DNA of 7,513 nt from JAVEYA01 sp034003745 (lineage in GTDB: Bacteria; Bacillota; Peptococcia; DRI-13; PHAD01), in contig JAVEYA010000106.1 in NCBI GenBank assembly GCA_034003745.1, positions 1 to 7,513 of the forward strand, written 5' to 3'. A model generated the notes under the pieces. That model worked only from the letters and a program-made list of their open reading frames with translations. It had not been told where the DNA came from and made no database searches. Both the position numbers and the translations under genes were made by a program. Each line of letters opens with the position of its first letter. Positions within the stretch are counted from its first letter, which is position 1. Below are positions 5,214 through 7,513 of this stretch, one piece after another.

Positions 5214-5681
5214 ATGGGCAAAAAGATTATCGGCATTATCTCCGATACGCACGGCCTCTTAAGAGAAGAAGCCAGGTTAGCCCTGGCGAAAGCGGAGATC
5301 ATTATTCACGCGGGGGATGTGGGCTCTCCGGGCATTCTGGATGACTTGGGCCGTATTGCCAAAGTGGCGGCGGTCAGAGGCAATACTGACCGGGAAGAGT
5401 GGGCGGGAGTGCTGCCAAAGAGCCAGTGCCTTGAATATGCCGGCTTGAATATTTATGTGATTCATAATCTCCAGCAACTGGACCTTGATCCGGTGGCCGC
5501 GGGAATGAATCTGGTTATCTACGGACATTCCCATATGCCGGAAATCAGAAACAGAGGTAAAGTGACATACATCAACCCGGGCAGCGCCGGACCGAAAAGG
5601 TTCAGCCTGCCGATTACCCTTGCCGTGGCGCAGGTTGACGGTCAAAAAATCGAGGCGGAAATTATTAAGCTGCTGGATTAA
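5214..5681 (+). CDS. YfcE/MJ0936-type metallophosphodiesterase
   Basis: The 155-residue soluble protein is the usual length for the small YfcE/MJ0936 phosphodiesterases. The metal-site motifs are SDTHG at 10-14 (Asp11, His13), HAGDVGS at 32-38 (Asp35), RGNTD at 55-59 (Asn57), VIHN at 82-85 (His84) and YGHSHMP at 103-109 (His105, His107), followed by INPGSAGPKRF, which is characteristic of this subfamily. Members hydrolyse phosphodiester bonds in vitro (for example bis-p-nitrophenyl phosphate) with Mn2+ or Ni2+; the natural substrate is unclear. In many Firmicutes related genes sit by rdgB/rph, but not here. AGGTGAGG at 5201-5208 is 5 bases before the ATG. It is a different branch from the membrane-anchored phosphoesterase at 1162. 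It has its own upstream hairpins and so is probably transcribed separately from the NERD gene. Confidence 0.95.
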   Translation: MGKKIIGIISDTHGLLREEARLALAKAEIIIHAGDVGSPGILDDLGRIAKVAAVRGNTDREEWAGVLPKSQCLEYAGLNIYVIHNLQQLDLDPVAAGMNLVIYGHSHMPEIRNRGKVTYINPGSAGPKRFSLPITLAVAQVDGQKIEAEIIKLLD

Positions 5682-5763
5682 AGGGGGTAGGAAGAGCATG
5701 ATTGCTACTGCATAGCCGGTATCTTCGCGTTGTTCTTTCTGGACTACAGTCCTGCTGAGTGTA

Positions 5764-6321
5764 CTAGGGTATTTGGTCGCTGTGGAAGTAATCAAAACCT
5801 GATTCACTCTTTAGTTGCTCACTTGTTTGTTCAGTCGGTTGCAAATAATCGTTCTGAGGTGGGGCGTCAAAAAGTGAATCATGTCCCAATTTAGCTGCTG
5901 AGAAGGTAGTAAGTAAACCGAAGACGATATTACTAAAAACATAGGATAAATTACTTGCCGCATCTTTAGGCTTCATTTTATTCCTGGGAGTAACATTTGG
6001 AATGACAGTAGCGATTGCTCCAAAAATAATTCCTGATATAATTCCTTTAAAAATAAGCTTATCCCGTCCGTTTTGTGACATGCGTTTAATAATATAATTA
6101 GCCCCAAGAATGCTCACAGCAGAGTTCATAATCACTCCAAGAAGTTGTCCGCTTGTGCTTTTTGCCTCTTTCTTAGATACAAAGACCCCTGCAGCAGCTT
6201 GTCGATAGGATCTTTTTGAAATCATTACTTTTTGAGAGATTTCATCAATAAGGATTAATCCTGCAAGTCCAATCATTCCCGAAATAATTGAAAGGGTATC
6301 CCTATCCTTAATTTTTTGCAC
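5764..6321 (-). CDS. Conserved clostridial-type multi-pass membrane protein, function unknown
   Basis: The 185-residue protein has hydrophobic segments at about 9-27, 59-78, 89-110 and 124-143. Conserved-looking connecting motifs are RSYRQAAAGVFVSKKEA (38-54), GRDKLIFKG (85-93), KPKDAASNLSYVF (117-129) and LGHDSLFD (145-152). The hydrophilic tail (152-185) is rich in Q, S, E and D. I recall similar proteins with the same KDRDTL opening and KPKDAASNL motif in Desulfitobacterium-like Clostridia, of unknown function; this is memory, not a search. The start is GTG at 6321-6319, and an in-frame TAA three codons upstream rules out an earlier start. GAGGAGG at 6340-6334 is strong but 12 bases away, longer than optimal. 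The stop converges on the phosphodiesterase gene across 82 bp. Its AT-rich composition differs from the flanking genes. Confidence 0.85.
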   Translation of the reverse strand: MQKIKDRDTLSIISGMIGLAGLILIDEISQKVMISKRSYRQAAAGVFVSKKEAKSTSGQLLGVIMNSAVSILGANYIIKRMSQNGRDKLIFKGIISGIIFGAIATVIPNVTPRNKMKPKDAASNLSYVFSNIVFGLLTTFSAAKLGHDSLFDAPPQNDYLQPTEQTSEQLKSESGFDYFHSDQIP

Positions 6322-6471
6322 TGTAGATTATTGCCTCCTCAGATAAAATATAGAAGTGTTAATATAATTTGCTTTATTGCGCTTAATATTACTGGAACTT
6401 AATGGTTAACATGCTGATGAAGAGCGGGAGACTGTAGTGAAGGGAAATAAAGGTGAGAAAAGATTGGTGGC

Positions 6472-6500
6472 TGGGCATAATAATCTGAGTGCGATATTAT
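6472..6500 (+). promoter_or_regulatory. Candidate promoter for msrAB
   Basis: TGGGCA (6472-6477, 4/6 match to -35) lies 17 bases before TATTAT (6495-6500, 5/6 match to -10). Transcription would begin near 6507, just ahead of the AAAGGA ribosome site at 6513-6518. The rest of the intergenic region (6341-6471) holds no convincing gene or site. Confidence 0.4.
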
Positions 6501-6526
6501 AAACGTTCTAAGAAAGGACGCATTTC

Positions 6527-7510
6527 ATGGAAAAGAATTACGAGAAAGCAACTTTTGCCGGAGGTTGTTTTTGGTGCATGGTCAAACCCTTTGCAGAACA
6601 GTCTGGAATTATTGAGGTCGTCTCCGGATATACCGGGGGGCATACGAAGAATCCCACTTATCAGGAAGTCTGCACGCATAGGACCGGCCATTATGAGGCG
6701 GTACAGATAACCTTCGACCCCCGAGTCTATCTCTATGAGCAGCTGCTGGAGCTGTTCTGGCAGCAGATTGACCCTACCGACCCGGGCGGCCAGTTCTATG
6801 ACCGGGGGCAGTCTTACCAGACGGCTATTTTCTATCACAATGAGAGACAAAAAGAACTGGCGGAAAAATCCAAGCAGGCCTTGGAACAAAGTGGTCGTTT
6901 CAAGAAACCCGTTGTTACCCCAATCTTGCCTGCGACCGAATTTTATCCTGCCGAGGACTATCATCAGGATTATTACAAGAAAGACTCCACTCATTATCAG
7001 CGCTACCGGGCAGGTTCCGGACGGGATGATTTTATCAAAACACATTGGCAGAATAAAAAACTAAAAAAGAAACTGGAGATGGACAAAGTCCCGGACCTTA
7101 AAAAGAAACTCACGCCGCTCCAATACGCGGTGACTCAGGAGAACGGAACGGAGCCGCCCTTCAGGAATGAGTTCTGGAACTATAAGGAAGAGGGGATTTA
7201 CGTAGATATTGTCTCGGGCGAGCCGCTGTTCAGTTCCCGGGATAAGTTTGATTCCGGCTGCGGCTGGCCCAGCTTCACCCGGCCGATCGATACAGAAGGG
7301 GTGAAAGAATTCACCGACCGGAGCCACTTTATGCTGCGAACCGAAGTAAGAAGCAAAGAAGGAGATTCACATTTGGGGCACGTCTTTTCCGACGGTCCGG
7401 CGCCGACAGGATTGAGATACTGTATTAATTCGGCGGCGCTGCGGTTCATTCCCAAAGCCGAACTGGAGAAAGAAGGGTATGGGGAATTAAAGAAAATATT
7501 TATCGATTAG
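6527..7510 (+). CDS. msrAB: Fused peptide methionine sulfoxide reductase MsrA/MsrB
   Basis: The 327-residue protein carries both stereospecific reductases and repairs Met-S-oxide (MsrA half) and Met-R-oxide (MsrB half). MsrA spans about 5-165: ATFAGGCFWC holds catalytic Cys14 (with Cys17), SGYTGG is at 33-38, GHYEAVQITFDP starts at 54, DPTDPGGQFYDRGQSYQTAIFY at 82-103 and EDYHQDY at 143-149. A Lys-rich linker (about 170-194) leads to MsrB at 195-310: SGCGWPSF at 243-250 supplies resolving Cys245, HLGHVFSDGP at 282-291 the active-site histidines, and RYCINSAAL at 297-305 catalytic Cys299. The CxxC pairs that bind zinc in many MsrB enzymes are absent, so this is the zinc-free form. No signal peptide is seen, so it is cytoplasmic, recycled by thioredoxin. 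AAAGGA at 6513-6518 is 8 bases before the ATG. The gene is complete, ending 3 bases before the window edge. Confidence 0.97.
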   Translation: MEKNYEKATFAGGCFWCMVKPFAEQSGIIEVVSGYTGGHTKNPTYQEVCTHRTGHYEAVQITFDPRVYLYEQLLELFWQQIDPTDPGGQFYDRGQSYQTAIFYHNERQKELAEKSKQALEQSGRFKKPVVTPILPATEFYPAEDYHQDYYKKDSTHYQRYRAGSGRDDFIKTHWQNKKLKKKLEMDKVPDLKKKLTPLQYAVTQENGTEPPFRNEFWNYKEEGIYVDIVSGEPLFSSRDKFDSGCGWPSFTRPIDTEGVKEFTDRSHFMLRTEVRSKEGDSHLGHVFSDGPAPTGLRYCINSAALRFIPKAELEKEGYGELKKIFID

Positions 7511-7513
7511 CGG

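Noticed and set aside
5277..5807. 176-codon open frame on the minus strand
   Set aside because: It overlaps the well-supported phosphodiesterase almost entirely and its product shows no recognisable domain; it is a shadow frame.
6363..6368. Perfect TATAAT on the plus strand
   Set aside because: No -35-like hexamer lies 16-18 bases upstream and the resulting leader would be about 150 bases; likely chance in AT-rich DNA.
6437..6502. 21-codon GTG frame in the region before msrAB
   Set aside because: There is no good ribosome site, it overlaps the candidate promoter, and the peptide has no recognisable character.
1..7513. CRISPR array, tRNA/rRNA gene, insertion sequence or riboswitch
   Set aside because: No regularly spaced repeats, cloverleaf, transposase, terminal inverted repeats or recognisable riboswitch core were found on reading both strands.

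Overview
The window is 7.5 kb of densely packed bacterial chromosome with ten supported protein genes, eight of them full length and recognisable at family level, and no RNA gene, insertion sequence or CRISPR array. The strong GGAGG-type ribosome sites, frequent GTG starts, AT-rich composition and gene families point to a low-to-mid GC Firmicute. The families include a DUF3796-like membrane protein with a small YgzD-like XRE regulator, a fused MsrAB, and a 185-residue membrane family that I associate with Desulfitobacterium/Desulfosporosinus-like Clostridia. The Clostridia placement is an inference from family memory, not a search result.

Left half (40-3737, all on +). Six genes lie in one direction with gaps of about 50-75 bp and no convincing terminator between them: a membrane-anchored coiled-coil protein; a cysteine-less relative of O6-alkylguanine DNA alkyltransferase; a membrane-anchored calcineurin-like phosphoesterase (YkuE type); an ASCH/PUA-like small protein; a stand-alone Smr-domain protein; and a NYN (PIN-like) nuclease fused to a LOTUS/OST-HTH domain. 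Four of the six look made to bind or cut nucleic acid. This is the most interesting part of the window, although whether they work as one system is unproven.

Middle (3768-5102). A DUF3796-like membrane protein and a 70-residue XRE repressor lie on the minus strand and overlap by ATGA. They are divergent from a membrane-anchored NERD-domain (nuclease-related) protein on the plus strand. Two similar 16-bp palindromes, centred 21 bp apart, sit on the minus-strand promoter in the divergent region. They are probably the repressor's operators and may control the NERD gene as well.

Right part (5103-7513). Two hairpins follow the NERD gene. Then come a YfcE/MJ0936-type soluble phosphodiesterase (+), a convergent multi-pass membrane protein of unknown function (-), and, after a divergent intergenic region of about 205 bp, a complete fused methionine sulfoxide reductase MsrAB (+). 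Base composition varies: parts of the phosphodiesterase and MsrAB genes are visibly more GC-rich than the left cluster and the 185-residue membrane gene.
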